A DNA stretch of 64,000 bases from contig NZ_VUKC01000013.1 of NCBI RefSeq assembly GCF_009193135.1, positions 1 to 64,000 of the forward strand, given 5' to 3'. Under the pieces are notes generated by a model. That model saw only the letters and a program-made list of their open reading frames with translations, did not search any database and was not told where the DNA came from. Positions 46,379 through 54,778 of this stretch are shown here, one piece after another (positions within the stretch are counted from its first letter, which is position 1; every line of letters starts with the position of its first letter). The DNA is from Georgenia satyanarayanai. GTDB taxonomy: Bacteria; Actinomycetota; Actinomycetes; Actinomycetales; Actinomycetaceae. The position numbers and the translations under genes were made by a program.

Positions 46379-47622
46379 CTGCGCGGGCGGCCGGGGCCCG
46401 GGAGCCGATGTTCCCCCTGCGCCCGGTGGTGCTGGGCGCGTTCGTGCCCTCCCTCGTCTTCGAGATCGGGATCGGCGCGATGCTGCCGATCGTCCCGCTC
46501 ACCGCGACGGGCCTGGACGCGTCCCTCGCCGTCGCCGGCTTCATGGCCGCCCTCCTGCCCATCGGCCAGCTGCTCGCCGACGTCCCCGCCGGGGCGCTGT
46601 CCGCCCGGCTCGGTGACCGCGGCGCCATGCTGCTCGCGGGGCTCGTCGCCTCGCTCGGCTTCGTCGGTCTGGCGCTCGCGCCGAACCTCGCGCTCCTCGC
46701 CGTCAGCGTCCTCGTCATCGGCGCGGCGAACGCCGTGTTCAACCTCGCCCGGCACGCCTACCTCACCGAGATCACCCCGCCGCTGCGCCGCGCCCGGGTG
46801 CTGTCGACCCTCGCCGGGGTGCACCGGATCGGCCTGTTCATCGGCCCCTTCGCGGGGGCCGCCGTCATCCACGGTGCCGACGTCCGCGCGGGCTACTGGC
46901 TCGCCCTGGGGACCTCGCTCGCGGCGACCGCCGTCATCGCGGCGGTCCGCCCCGAGCGGTCCGACGCCGCGGGCACGCGCCCGCGGCGTGACGCGCCGCC
47001 GCGGCGGTCGATGCGCTCCGTCCTCGTCGAGCACCGCCGGGTCTTCGCGACGCTCGGGGTGGCGGTGCTCCTCGTCGGCGCCGTCCGCGGGGCACGTCAG
47101 ACGGTGCTGCCGCTGTGGACCGAGCACCTGGGCCTGGACCCGGCGGTCACGAGCGTCGTGTTCGGGATCGCCGGCGCCGCGGACATGCTGCTGTTCTACC
47201 CGGCCGGGAAGGTCATGGACTCCCTCGGCAGGCTGTGGATCGGGGTGCCCGCCATGCTCACCATGGGCGTGGCGATGGCCCTGCTCCCGCTGACGACGAC
47301 GCTCGGCCCGGTCGTCGCCGTCGCGATCCTGCTCGGCCTGGGCAACGGGATGAGCTCGGGCATCCTCATGACGCTCGGCGCGGACACCGCGCCGCCGGGC
47401 GAGCGGGCCCAGTTCCTCGGGATCTGGCGCGTCTTCCAGGACGGTGGGGCGGCGCTCGGCCCGCTCGTCGTCTCCGGCGGCGCCGCGATCGGCTCCCTCG
47501 CGGCCGGGATCTGGGTCATGTCCGGGGGCGGTGGCCTCGCGACCGCCGCGCTGGCCCGGTGGGTCCCGCGCTGGTCGGTCCACGCCACCCGCACCACCCG
47601 CCGCCGCGCCGGCCTCCTGTAG
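46375..47622 (+). CDS. MFS transporter
   Basis: 415 residues, about 12 membrane helices, with an MFS loop motif GALSARLGDRGAML between helices 2 and 3 and PAGKVMDSLGR in the second half. Drug- or metabolite-efflux type. GTG start coupled to DUF3027. Convergent with the GH3 gene. Confidence 0.87.
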   Translation: MTARAAGAREPMFPLRPVVLGAFVPSLVFEIGIGAMLPIVPLTATGLDASLAVAGFMAALLPIGQLLADVPAGALSARLGDRGAMLLAGLVASLGFVGLALAPNLALLAVSVLVIGAANAVFNLARHAYLTEITPPLRRARVLSTLAGVHRIGLFIGPFAGAAVIHGADVRAGYWLALGTSLAATAVIAAVRPERSDAAGTRPRRDAPPRRSMRSVLVEHRRVFATLGVAVLLVGAVRGARQTVLPLWTEHLGLDPAVTSVVFGIAGAADMLLFYPAGKVMDSLGRLWIGVPAMLTMGVAMALLPLTTTLGPVVAVAILLGLGNGMSSGILMTLGADTAPPGERAQFLGIWRVFQDGGAALGPLVVSGGAAIGSLAAGIWVMSGGGGLATAALARWVPRWSVHATRTTRRRAGLL

Positions 47623-47630
47623 CCCCGACC

Positions 47631-47656
47631 GCGCCGAGTCGCCCCGCTCTCGGCGC
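47631..47656. terminator. Bidirectional terminator candidate, MFS/GH3
   Basis: GCGCCGAG (47631-47638) pairs with CTCGGCGC (47649-47656), loop 10 nt, 9 bp after the MFS stop and before the convergent GH3 stop. Confidence 0.6.
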
Positions 47657-47693
47657 TGGACCCGGCCGGGGGCAGGGCTCGGGGGCTGTGCGG

Positions 47694-50015
47694 CTAGCGG
47701 GTGACCTCGGTGCGGGTGAGGCGGGGGTCCTGCGGGCGGACCTCGTGGACCCCGCCGACGAGCTCGACCGAGGACTCGGTCTCCCGCTCCGCGCAGCTGG
47801 GCCCGACCCACAGCTCGACGGTCCCCGGCTCCACGACGCGCACCATCCGCCGGTCGCTGAAGGCCAGACGCGTCGTCGGCACGGTGAGGTGGACGGTGAC
47901 CTCCTCGCCCGGCTCGAGGTCGACGCGGCAGTACCCGAGGAGCTGGGCGACCGGCCGGGTGACGGTGCCGACGACGTCGCGCCCGTACAGCTGGACGACG
48001 TCGGTCCCCGCCCGCCCACCGGTGTTGCGCACCCGCACGGACACCTCGATGCTGCCGTCGGTCGCCACCTCGGGGAGCGCTGCCTCCAGCCCGGTCCGGG
48101 CGAAGGTCGTGTACCCGAGCCCGTGCCCGAAGGGGAGCGCCGGCGTGGGGTCGAGGTTCGTCGTCGAGGACGGGCCGGTGAGCGAGGGGTGCAGGTAGGA
48201 GTAGGGCTGGGAGCCCGCCGACCGCGGCATGCTCACCGGGAGCCGCCCGGAGGGGTTGACCCGGCCGGTGAGGACGCCGGCCAGCGCGGCGCCGCCCGCC
48301 TCGCCCGGGAAGAAGCTCTGGACGACGGCGGCACACCGCTCCAGCGCCCAGTCCACCGCGTAGGGGCGGCCGGTGAGCAGGACGAGCACGACCGGGGTGC
48401 CCGTGGCGAGCACCGCCTCGACGAGCTCCCGCTGCACACCGGGCAGCTCGAGGTCGTCACGGTCGCAGCCCTCCCCGACGGTCCCGCGACCGAAGAGCCC
48501 GGACTGGTCACCGACGACGACGACCGCGACCTCCGCGTCGGCGGCGAGCGCCACCGCCTCGGGGATGCCCGAGCGGTCGTCGTCGTCCACGGCGCAGCCG
48601 GCGGCGTAGGTGGCCGCGACACCCTCGGTGCGCAGCGCCTCGAGCACGGTGGGAGCGGCGATGCCGTCCTCCGTGCCGGGGTGCTGGGGGATGACGTGGT
48701 TGACGAAGGAGTAGCAGCCGAAGAGCGCAGGGACGCGGTGCGCGTTCGGGCCGACGACGGCGACACGCACCGGGGAGCGCAGCGGGAGGGTGCCGTCGTT
48801 GCTCAGCAGGACGACGGACTCCTCGGCCAGCCGCTGCGCGATGGTACGGTGGTGCGGCGGGTCGAGCTCGATATCGCCCTCGGGGGCGTCCGCCGAGAAG
48901 TCCGCGTCGAGGAGGCCGAGCTCCTCCTTCTGGCGCAGGACACGGAGCACCGCCCGGTCGACGAGCTCGACCGGTGTGCGCCCGTCCTCGATGCGCTCGC
49001 GCAGCGGTGCGAGGTAGGTGTTGCCCGTGGGCAGCTCGACGTCGATCCCGGCCGCGAGGGCGAGCTGCGCCGCGTGGCCCGGGTTGGCCGCCACGCCGTG
49101 CAGGAGGTGGAGGAAGGCGACACCGAAGTAGTCGGCGACCACGGTCCCGTCGAAGCCCCAGCGCTCGCGGAGCAGGCCGGTGAGGATCTCCGGGTCGGCC
49201 GCGACGGGCACGCCGTCGATCTCCGTGTAGGCGTGCATGACCGAGCGGGCGCCGCCGTCGCGCACCGCCATCTCGAAGGGCGGCAGGAGGACGTCGGCGA
49301 TCTCGCGGGGCCCGGCGTGGACGGGGGCGAGGTTGCGCCCGGCGCGGGAGGCGGAGTAGCCGACGAGGTGCTTGAGGGTGGCGTGGATGCCGGTGCTCTG
49401 CAGCCCGCGCACGTAGGCGGTGCCGACCGTGCCGACGAGGTAGGGGTCCTCACCGATGCACTCCTCGACCCGGCCCCAGCGCGCGTCGCGGACGACGTCG
49501 AGCACGGGCGACAGTCCCTGGTGCACGCCGAGCGCGGCCATCGACTCACCGATCGCTGCCGCCATCTCCTCCACGAGCGCGGGGTTGAAGGCCGCGCCCC
49601 ACGCCAGCGGCGTCGGGAAGGTCGCGGCCCGCCAGGCGGCCACGCCGGTGAGGCACTCCTCGTGGGCGATCGCGGGGATGCCGAGGCGGGTGTTCTCGAC
49701 CAGCCAGCGCTGGGACTCCAGGAGGGCGCGGCGGCCGACGGCCGGCTCGACCGGGCGGGTGCCGAAGACCCGCGTGAGGTGGCCGAGGCCGTGACGGGCG
49801 AACTCGGTGAAGCGCGGCGCCTCGTCGAGCATGGCGTCCTGGAGCGGGGCCACGACCTCCCCGTCCGAGCCGGCGCCCACCCACAGGCCGACGATCTGCG
49901 CGAGCTTCTCGTCGAGGGTCATGGAGCCGAGGAGCTCGCGCACACGGGCGCTCGCGGGCTCCTGGTGGGCGCCCGGAGCCAGGGTGTCCGGCTGGGCGGG
50001 GACGGTGTCAGTCAC
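47694..50015 (-). CDS. Glycoside hydrolase family 3 beta-glucosidase
   Basis: 773 residues, full GH3 layout: N-terminal TIM barrel (about 30-340) with the nucleophile Asp in VVADYFGVAF, the alpha/beta sandwich domain (about 390-590, VALVLLTGRPYA region), and a C-terminal Fn3-like domain (about 660-755). No signal peptide, so cytoplasmic, hydrolysing imported oligosaccharides (beta-glucosides or xylo-oligomers). Last gene of the binding protein/permease operon. Confidence 0.92.
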   Translation of the reverse strand: MTDTVPAQPDTLAPGAHQEPASARVRELLGSMTLDEKLAQIVGLWVGAGSDGEVVAPLQDAMLDEAPRFTEFARHGLGHLTRVFGTRPVEPAVGRRALLESQRWLVENTRLGIPAIAHEECLTGVAAWRAATFPTPLAWGAAFNPALVEEMAAAIGESMAALGVHQGLSPVLDVVRDARWGRVEECIGEDPYLVGTVGTAYVRGLQSTGIHATLKHLVGYSASRAGRNLAPVHAGPREIADVLLPPFEMAVRDGGARSVMHAYTEIDGVPVAADPEILTGLLRERWGFDGTVVADYFGVAFLHLLHGVAANPGHAAQLALAAGIDVELPTGNTYLAPLRERIEDGRTPVELVDRAVLRVLRQKEELGLLDADFSADAPEGDIELDPPHHRTIAQRLAEESVVLLSNDGTLPLRSPVRVAVVGPNAHRVPALFGCYSFVNHVIPQHPGTEDGIAAPTVLEALRTEGVAATYAAGCAVDDDDRSGIPEAVALAADAEVAVVVVGDQSGLFGRGTVGEGCDRDDLELPGVQRELVEAVLATGTPVVLVLLTGRPYAVDWALERCAAVVQSFFPGEAGGAALAGVLTGRVNPSGRLPVSMPRSAGSQPYSYLHPSLTGPSSTTNLDPTPALPFGHGLGYTTFARTGLEAALPEVATDGSIEVSVRVRNTGGRAGTDVVQLYGRDVVGTVTRPVAQLLGYCRVDLEPGEEVTVHLTVPTTRLAFSDRRMVRVVEPGTVELWVGPSCAERETESSVELVGGVHEVRPQDPRLTRTEVTR

Positions 50016-50066
50016 GGGTGGTCCTTCGTTCGGGCCCGGCTCGGCCGGGACGGGGTGGTGCTGGCC

Positions 50067-50960
50067 TCAGCCCTTGACGGCGCCCTGGAGGCCGTTGACG
50101 ATGCGCTTCTCCGCCGCGAGGAAGAAGACGAGAGCGGGGATCATCGCCAGGGAGGTGAAGGCGAGGACACCGGCGGTGTCCTGCGCGTGCTCGGTCGAGA
50201 AGCTCGCCACGCCGAGCGGCAGGGTCTGCGCCGTGGGGTTGTTGAGGACGAGGAGCGGCAGGAGGTAGGCGTTCCAGGAGGCGACGAAGGCGAGGACGCC
50301 GACGGTCACCATGCCCGGGCCGGACAGCGGCAGGAGGATGCGCCAGAAGAACCCGATGCGGCTGGCGCCGTCGAGCAGCGCGGCCTCCTCCAGCTCCTTG
50401 GGCAGCGCCATGAGGAACGGGCGCAGGATGACGACGGTCATCGGCAGCGCGAAGGCCGCCTGCGGCAGCGCCACGCCCCACACGCTGTTGGTCAGGCCCA
50501 GGTCCCGGACCATGAGGAAGAGCGGGATGATCGCGACCGTCAGCGGGAAGAGCAGGCCGAGGACGAAGACGAGGAAGAGCGCCTCACGGCCCTTGAAGGT
50601 GTACCGGGCCAGCGGGTAGGCCGCCATGATCCCGAAGACCGCGACGACCGCCGTCGTGATGAGCGAGACGATCGTGGAGTTGAGGGCGAAGCGCCAGAAG
50701 CTCGCCGACGTGATGACGCCTGCGTAGTTCGAGAAGACCCAGGGATCGGGCAGGCTCACCGGGTCGGCGGCGAGCTGGGCGTTGCTGCGGAAGCCACCGA
50801 GCACGGCGTAGATGACGGGCGCGAGCGTGGCGGCGACGACGACGAGCGCGATCGCGTACACGAGCGGGTTGCCGCCCGCGAACGCGTTGCTGCTCCGGCG
50901 ACGCTTCGGGTCCGGCTCGGTGGTCTCCTCCGGCGGGGAGACGGGGACCACGGCGGTCAT
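50067..50960 (-). CDS. Carbohydrate ABC transporter permease (MalG-like)
   Basis: 297 residues, about six membrane helices, with the EAA loop ELEEAALLDGASRIGFFWRILLPLS and a basic N-terminus. Second permease of a CUT1-type sugar importer; no ATPase is in this operon, so a shared MsiK-type ATPase elsewhere is likely, as is usual in actinobacteria. Start overlaps the upstream permease stop (ATGA). Confidence 0.93.
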   Translation of the reverse strand: MTAVVPVSPPEETTEPDPKRRRSSNAFAGGNPLVYAIALVVVAATLAPVIYAVLGGFRSNAQLAADPVSLPDPWVFSNYAGVITSASFWRFALNSTIVSLITTAVVAVFGIMAAYPLARYTFKGREALFLVFVLGLLFPLTVAIIPLFLMVRDLGLTNSVWGVALPQAAFALPMTVVILRPFLMALPKELEEAALLDGASRIGFFWRILLPLSGPGMVTVGVLAFVASWNAYLLPLLVLNNPTAQTLPLGVASFSTEHAQDTAGVLAFTSLAMIPALVFFLAAEKRIVNGLQGAVKG

Positions 50961-51994
50961 CGGGTCACCTTCTTCCGGCTGGTGCGGGGCGCGTCGGTGT
51001 CGCGGCGCAGGATGAAGCGCTGGTAGGTGAGCGCGAGGACGAGGGAGATGAGGAAGAGGAGGACGGCGACCGCCGAGGCGTAGCCGTACAGGCTCCGGTT
51101 GGTCCCCTGGTTGATGAGGTAGATCGCCATCGTGATCGTCGAGTTCGCCGGCCCGCCCTTGGTGAGGATCCAGACCATGTCGAAGAGCTGGAGCGAGCCG
51201 ATCATCGACAGGAAGCCCCACGTGCGGATGGTCGGCCCGAGCAGGGGGATGGTGATCCGTCGCTGGACCTGCCACCACGAGGCGCCGTCGATCTGGGCGG
51301 CTTCGTAGAGCTCGGGCGGCACGCCCTGGAGGCCCGCGAGGAAGAGGATGACGGCCAGGCCGAGGTACTTCCAGGTGAGGACGACCATGACGGTGTACAG
51401 GGCGACCTGGGGGTCACCGAGCCACACCTGGACGACGCTTCCGAGGCCGACGGCCTCGAGGGCGGCGTCCACCGGGCCGTTGGGCTGCAGCAGCATGAAC
51501 CACACGACACCGGCGACGACCTCCGCCAGGACGTAGGGGACGAAGATGACGACGCGGAGGAAGGAGCGCCCCCACATCTCGCGGTTGAGCAGGAGCGCAA
51601 CACCCAGGCCCAGGGGCAGCTGGATGAGGATCGACAGGACGACGATCGTGAGGTTGTGCATCACCGCGCTGGTGAAGATCTGGTCCTGGAGGGCGCGGGT
51701 GTAGTTCGAGAGGCCGACGAAGTTGTCGAGCGGGCCCAGGCCGTTCCAGCTGAAGACGGAGTAGCGCACCGCCTGGAGGACCGGGACGACGACGAACAGG
51801 CCGAACAGCACCAGTGCCGGTCCGACGAAGAAGGCGATCTCCAGGCGCTTGCGCCACTGGCCGGAGAGTCGGGACGGGCCGCGCCCGTCCGGCCGTCCCG
51901 CCGGCCGTGCGGGGGCACGGCCGGCGGAACGGGGCTCCGACAGCGTGGCAGCAACGGCACCCGGGCGGGTCACGTCATCTGCCACGTCACTCAT
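50957..51994 (-). CDS. Carbohydrate ABC transporter permease (MalF-like)
   Basis: 345 residues, about six membrane helices, EAA loop PPELYEAAQIDGASWWQVQRRITIPLLGPT. The first permease of the importer. The start (51994) overlaps the binding-protein stop by ATGA, so binding protein, both permeases and GH3 enzyme form one transcription unit. Confidence 0.93.
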   Translation of the reverse strand: MSDVADDVTRPGAVAATLSEPRSAGRAPARPAGRPDGRGPSRLSGQWRKRLEIAFFVGPALVLFGLFVVVPVLQAVRYSVFSWNGLGPLDNFVGLSNYTRALQDQIFTSAVMHNLTIVVLSILIQLPLGLGVALLLNREMWGRSFLRVVIFVPYVLAEVVAGVVWFMLLQPNGPVDAALEAVGLGSVVQVWLGDPQVALYTVMVVLTWKYLGLAVILFLAGLQGVPPELYEAAQIDGASWWQVQRRITIPLLGPTIRTWGFLSMIGSLQLFDMVWILTKGGPANSTITMAIYLINQGTNRSLYGYASAVAVLLFLISLVLALTYQRFILRRDTDAPRTSRKKVTR

Positions 51995-53292
51995 CCCAGG
52001 TCTGCCGCGGCCTGGGTGGCGTCGACGATGCCCTGCGCGGAGGACTGGCCGGCGAAGACGAGGGCGATCTCGTCGTTCATCGCACCACCGACGTTCTCCC
52101 CGAAGGCGGTGTCGAAGTAGAGCTGGACGAAGGGGGCCTCGTCACGGAAGGCGAGGAGGTCCGCCAGGGCCGGGTCGGACACGGAGTCGATCGCGGCCGG
52201 GTTGGTCGGCAGGCCCATGTCGTTCTCGGCGAAGGTCTGCTGGACCTCGTCGCTGAGGAGGTAGGTGATGAAGTCGACGCAGGCGTCGGGGGCGTCGTTG
52301 GAGCAGGCCCACGCGTCACCGCCGCCGAGTGCGGCGGCAGGGTCGCCCTGCCCGCCCTCGACCGAGGGGAAGGGGAACCAACCGGTCTTCTCGCCGAGGC
52401 CCTCGTTGTCCTCGGTGAGGCCTTGCATGACGCCGGGCTCCCAGTGGCCGGCCAGCTCCATGGCGACCTGCTCGGTGGCGAGGAGGCCGGAGGCGGAGGT
52501 GGGGCCGGTCTGGGCGGGGGTGGCGAGGAAGCCGGTGTTGAAGGGCTCCGTGGCGACGAGCGCCTCGAGGTCCTCGCCGGCCGCGACGAAGCACGGGTCG
52601 GAGAAGTCGAGGGTGTTGACCGCCTCGGTCAGCACGTCCTGGCTGCACTGGCGCAGCGCGAAGTAGTACCAGTAGTGCGCGGCGGGCCACTTGTCGCCGG
52701 CGCCCACGGAGACCGGCTGGATGCCGGCGGCCTTGAGGGCGTCGACGGCCGCGTTGAACTCCTCCATCGTCGCGGGCGGCTCGGTGATCCCGGCCTGCTC
52801 GAAGAGGTCCGTGTTGTACCAGAAGCCGACGACGCCCACGGAGAAGGGCAGGGCGTAGACGCGGTCCTCGTTGGTCCAGCCGTCGACCGAGGAGCCGAGC
52901 TTCTCGATCGTGTCGGCCGCGACGTCGGTGAGGTCCATCGTCAGCCCGGCCTCGACGTGCGAGGCCAGCTCGCCGCCGCCGCGCTCCATGTAGATGTCGG
53001 GGGTGTCGCCGGTCTGGAAGGCGGCGTCGAGACGGGTGAGCATGTCCTCGTGCGCGAGGGGGGTGATCTCGATCGTGACGCCGGGGTTGGCGTCCTCGAA
53101 GTCCGCGGCGACCTGCTCGTAGACGCTGACGCCGGGCTCGTTGTTGGAGTTGTGCCACCACGTGAGGGTGACCGAGTCGCCGTCGCCGCCGGTCGAGCTG
53201 GCGTCGGGTTCCTCGCTGTCGCCGCAGGCGGCGAGGAGGAGCGCGGCGCTCAGGCCCAGCGCCGTGATGCTGACTGCTCTTCTGCGAAGCAT
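51991..53292 (-). CDS. Sugar-binding lipoprotein (extracellular solute-binding protein)
   Basis: 433 residues, CUT1 binding protein. Lipobox LLLAACGD (acylated Cys23), followed by TLTWWHNSNNEPG, ADFEDANPGVTIEI and GGGDAWACSN. First gene of the importer operon, AAGGA before the ATG, and transcribed divergently from the LacI gene. Sugar specificity cannot be determined; the linked GH3 suggests a beta-linked oligosaccharide. Confidence 0.93.
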   Translation of the reverse strand: MLRRRAVSITALGLSAALLLAACGDSEEPDASSTGGDGDSVTLTWWHNSNNEPGVSVYEQVAADFEDANPGVTIEITPLAHEDMLTRLDAAFQTGDTPDIYMERGGGELASHVEAGLTMDLTDVAADTIEKLGSSVDGWTNEDRVYALPFSVGVVGFWYNTDLFEQAGITEPPATMEEFNAAVDALKAAGIQPVSVGAGDKWPAAHYWYYFALRQCSQDVLTEAVNTLDFSDPCFVAAGEDLEALVATEPFNTGFLATPAQTGPTSASGLLATEQVAMELAGHWEPGVMQGLTEDNEGLGEKTGWFPFPSVEGGQGDPAAALGGGDAWACSNDAPDACVDFITYLLSDEVQQTFAENDMGLPTNPAAIDSVSDPALADLLAFRDEAPFVQLYFDTAFGENVGGAMNDEIALVFAGQSSAQGIVDATQAAADLG

Positions 53293-53356
53293 GTCGGTTG
53301 TCCTTCAGTCGTCGTCGACAGGGGGTGGCGTCAGCGTGTCAGGGGTGCGGCGCGCG

Positions 53357-53377
53357 TGTCAATCGTTATCGATAACG
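53357..53377 (-). promoter_or_regulatory. LacI operator and -35 of the sugar operon
   Basis: Perfect 14-bp palindrome CGTTATCGATAACG (53364-53377) immediately beside a consensus minus-strand -35 TTGACA (53362-53357); a CACGCT -10 lies at 53338-53333. The palindrome also covers the -35 region of lacI on the plus strand. Confidence 0.8.
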
Positions 53378-53389
53378 TTTTCGTAGCGG

Positions 53390-53395
53390 TAGAGT
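53390..53395 (+). promoter_or_regulatory. -10 of lacI-type gene, leaderless layout
   Basis: TAGAGT ends 7 nt before the GTG at 53403. Its -35 position falls inside the palindromic operator, predicting autorepression. Confidence 0.5.
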
Positions 53396-53402
53396 CGACC
53401 GG

Positions 53403-54404
53403 GTGAGCGAACGGGTGACCATCACGGACGTGGCGCGCAGTGCCGGCGTCTCGGTCGCGACCGTGTCCAAGGTCATCAACGGCCGGTACGGGGTCGCCGC
53501 CGCGACGAGCGAGCGGGTGCAGGAGGTCATCTCGCGCCTCGGCTACGAGTCCTCGCTGGTCGCGCGGAGCCTGCGCAGCCGCCGGACCAACGTCATCGGC
53601 ATCCTCGTCGCCGAGTTCGAGCCCTTCAGCGCCGAGATCCTCAAGGGCGCCTCCGCCGCCGTCGCTGCCACCGGCTACGACCTCCTCGCCTACTCCGGGA
53701 CCGCCCACGCCGGCAGCGACGTCGGCTGGGAGCGGCGCTCCCTGTCCCGGCTCAGCGGCACCCTCATCGACGGTGCCGTCATCGTCACCCCCACCGTCGT
53801 CGAGGTCCGGGACGACGTGCCCGTCGTCGCGATCGACCCGCACGAGGGCCCCACGGGGATCGCGACCGTCGACGCCGACAACGACGCCGGAGCGGTCCTC
53901 GCCACCGAGCACCTCATCTCCCTGGGGCACCGCCGTATCGCCTTCCTCGGGGGCCGCACGGACCTCGAGAGCTCGCGGCTGCGCGAGGAGGGCTTCCGCA
54001 GCGCGATGGCGGCTGCCGGGCTGCCGGTCGACCCACGTCTGGTCCGGGTGGGTGGCTACCGGCGCGAGACCGCCGACCGGCCCGCGCACGAGATCCTCGG
54101 CCTGGCCGACCGTCCCACCGCCGTCTTCGCGGCCAACGACCTCATGGCGATCGCGACGATCGACGCGGCCCGGGACCTGGGTCTGCGCGTCCCGCAGGAC
54201 CTGTCCGTCGTCGGCTTCGACGACGTCCCCGAGGCCGTCGCCGCCACGCCGCCCCTCACGACCGTCGCCCAGCCGATCCAGCGCATGGGTGCGGAGGCCG
54301 TCGGCCTGCTCGTGCGCCTCATCGCCGGCGACGACACCGCCCGGGCTCACGTGCGCCTGCCCACCCGGCTCGTCGAGCGTGGGAGCACCGCGCCCGCCCC
54401 GTAG
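53403..54404 (+). CDS. LacI-family transcriptional regulator
   Basis: 333 residues. N-terminal HTH (ITDVARSAGVSVATVSKVIN) with the hinge helix region, then a periplasmic-binding-like effector domain ending with VVGFDDVPEAVAATPPLTTV. Divergent from the sugar operon and autoregulated through the intervening palindrome. Stop adjoins the convergent DUF2530 stop with no gap. Confidence 0.93.
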   Translation: MSERVTITDVARSAGVSVATVSKVINGRYGVAAATSERVQEVISRLGYESSLVARSLRSRRTNVIGILVAEFEPFSAEILKGASAAVAATGYDLLAYSGTAHAGSDVGWERRSLSRLSGTLIDGAVIVTPTVVEVRDDVPVVAIDPHEGPTGIATVDADNDAGAVLATEHLISLGHRRIAFLGGRTDLESSRLREEGFRSAMAAAGLPVDPRLVRVGGYRRETADRPAHEILGLADRPTAVFAANDLMAIATIDAARDLGLRVPQDLSVVGFDDVPEAVAATPPLTTVAQPIQRMGAEAVGLLVRLIAGDDTARAHVRLPTRLVERGSTAPAP

Positions 54405-54653
54405 TCAGGAGCGCTGCTTCTCGCGGCGGGCGGCGCGGCGTCGCACGCTCGCCCCCCAGAGCATGCCCAGGAGGCCGACGACGATGCCGGTGAGGCAGAT
54501 GGCGACGACGCCGTCGAGCTCGCGGCCGGTCGCCTCGAGGACGAGCACGACGACGAGCGCGACCACCCAGGCGACCGTGCCGACGAGGAACATCGTCACC
54601 GTGTTGACGCGCATCGGCGGCAGGTCCTGCGAACGGGTCTCCGGGATGCGCAT
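54405..54653 (-). CDS. DUF2530 family membrane protein
   Basis: 82 residues: a short N-terminus (MRIPETRSQDLPPMRVNT), two membrane helices (about 18-40 and 47-66) and a basic C-terminal tail (RRRAARREKQ), the pattern of actinobacterial DUF2530. A longer in-frame upstream extension (to 54788) overlaps the next gene's promoter and is rejected. TACCAT lies 6 nt before the ATG. Function unknown. Confidence 0.8.
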   Translation of the reverse strand: MRIPETRSQDLPPMRVNTVTMFLVGTVAWVVALVVVLVLEATGRELDGVVAICLTGIVVGLLGMLWGASVRRRAARREKQRS

Positions 54654-54659
54654 GGCTCG

Positions 54660-54665
54660 ATGGTA
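54660..54665 (-). promoter_or_regulatory. -10 of DUF2530 gene, leaderless layout
   Basis: TACCAT on the minus strand, 6 nt before the ATG at 54653. Confidence 0.45.
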
Positions 54666-54778
54666 GGGGACCGGGTCGCGCTCACCGGGCGCCGCGCAGA
54701 CGCTGCTCGCGCCGTCGTCGCTGTCGAGGAGTGAGCACCCGCGACGCGGGTTCGCGCGGTTCTGGCACCATGCGGCCC

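Noticed and set aside
47115-51026. Very long (~1300-codon) open frame on the plus strand antisense to GH3 and permeases
   Set aside because: High-GC antisense shadow. The minus-strand genes have clear domains; the plus frame has none.
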